Source of the DNA: Gemmatimonadota bacterium
Lineage (GTDB): Bacteria > Gemmatimonadota > Gemmatimonadetes > Gemmatimonadales > GWC2-71-9
Direction: 5' to 3'
Length of the DNA: 6,676 bases
Assembly: GCA_003220905.1 (NCBI GenBank)
Contig: QHTS01000049.1
Location: 1 to 6,676, forward strand
The notes beneath the pieces were generated by a model that searched no databases, had not been told where the DNA came from, and saw nothing but the letters and a program-made list of their open reading frames with translations. The position numbers were made by a program, and so were the translations under genes. Positions 6,105 through 6,676 of this stretch are shown here, in pieces (the stretch's first letter is position 1; the number at the start of each line of letters is the position of its first letter).

Positions 6105-6676
6105 GCGGCGCCCCCACGGTGGCCATTATCGGCCGCCCCAACGTCGGCAAGTCGACGCTGTTCAATCGCCTCATCGGGGGCCGGGACGCGATCGTGGACG
6201 CTCGCCCAGGCGTCACCCGCGATCGGCACTTCGGCGCAGCGGAGTGGAACGGACGGCGGTTTTGGCTCGTGGACACGGGTGGGATGGTGCCGGGCGCCCA
6301 CGACCAGCTCAACCGCGCGATCCGGACCCAGGTCGAGGCGGCGGTGGCCGCGAGCGATGTCGTGTTGTTCCTCGTAGACGTCGAGGAGGGGGTGCACCCC
6401 GCGGATTTGGAGATCGCGCAGTACCTCCGGAAAGCACGCCGTCCGGTGATCCTGGTCGCCAACAAGGCCGACCAGCTGCCCAACGACACGCGGCACCTGG
6501 TGTTCTACGAGCTCGGCCTGGGCGATCCGTTCCCCGTGTCCGCCGCGGTCGGGAAGAGCTCGGGTGACCTGCTGGACCGCGTCGTGGAGCTGCTGCCGGC
6601 GGCCCCGGAGGCGAGCGAGGAGGCCGAGATCCACGTAGCGGTCGTCGGCCGGCCGAACGTGGGGAAGTCGAGCCTG
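6101..6676 (+). CDS. der: Ribosome assembly GTPase Der (EngA), N-terminal part, truncated by window end
   Basis: The first 192 codons of a protein usually about 440-500 residues long; the frame is open at the window edge. Der has two tandem GTPase domains and a KH-like domain and acts in the cytoplasm in maturation of the 50S ribosomal subunit. In domain 1 the G1 P-loop is GRPNVGKST (residues 11-19), the G2 Thr is in PGVTRDR (T39), G3 is DTGG (58-61), G4 is NKAD (121-124) and G5 is VSAAV (146-150). A linker rich in Glu/Ala follows (about 165-177), then the second P-loop GRPNVGKSS (183-191), which proves the double-GTPase layout and separates Der from Era and other single-domain relatives. After G5 the sequence reads GKSSGDLLD, where many relatives have an HG.G turn. 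The ATG overlaps the upstream stop as ATGA and has a strong purine-rich SD region. Confidence 0.97.
   Translation, partial: MSGAPTVAIIGRPNVGKSTLFNRLIGGRDAIVDARPGVTRDRHFGAAEWNGRRFWLVDTGGMVPGAHDQLNRAIRTQVEAAVAASDVVLFLVDVEEGVHPADLEIAQYLRKARRPVILVANKADQLPNDTRHLVFYELGLGDPFPVSAAVGKSSGDLLDRVVELLPAAPEASEEAEIHVAVVGRPNVGKSSL

Overview
The window is GC-rich bacterial DNA, read entirely from the + strand, with six protein-coding genes packed end to end. The first and last are cut by the window edges. The flavour suggests Gemmatimonadota or a similar high-GC, Gram-negative-type phylum. Reasons are a secretory signal ending in LAAQ, lipobox-bearing and TPR-rich envelope proteins, and a PDZ/radical SAM/DUF512 gene directly before der. 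This placement is inferred from style, not from a marker gene.

Region 1 (1-1686) is a carbohydrate-degradation pair. It holds the C-terminal end of a GH16 beta-glucanase and a complete GH30 glycosidase whose ATG shares one base with the GH16 stop. GH16 and GH30 enzymes occur together in laminarin-type (beta-1,3/1,6-glucan) loci, so they probably act in sequence on one glucan outside the cytoplasm.

Region 2 (1687-4657) holds two exported TPR proteins, a lipoprotein of 401 aa and a protein of 546 aa with a cleavable signal. Neither is recognised by name. Both are preceded by almost the same promoter-like layout: AATTGACA, 18-19 bases, ATTTCTA, then the ATG only 6-8 bases later with no Shine-Dalgarno sequence. 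This suggests two independently transcribed, leaderless genes.

Region 3 (4658-6676) is a housekeeping-type pair: a GTG-started PDZ/radical SAM/DUF512 protein overlapping by ATGA with der (engA), the double-GTPase ribosome assembly factor, which runs off the window. The last 32 codons of the DUF512 gene are largely made of a palindromic repeat of GTGCGGA-like units that stays open in frame up to the der start.

No RNA gene, CRISPR array, transposase, phage or defence gene was seen. The observations most worth a second look are the coding palindromic repeat at the DUF512/der junction and the twin leaderless promoters.
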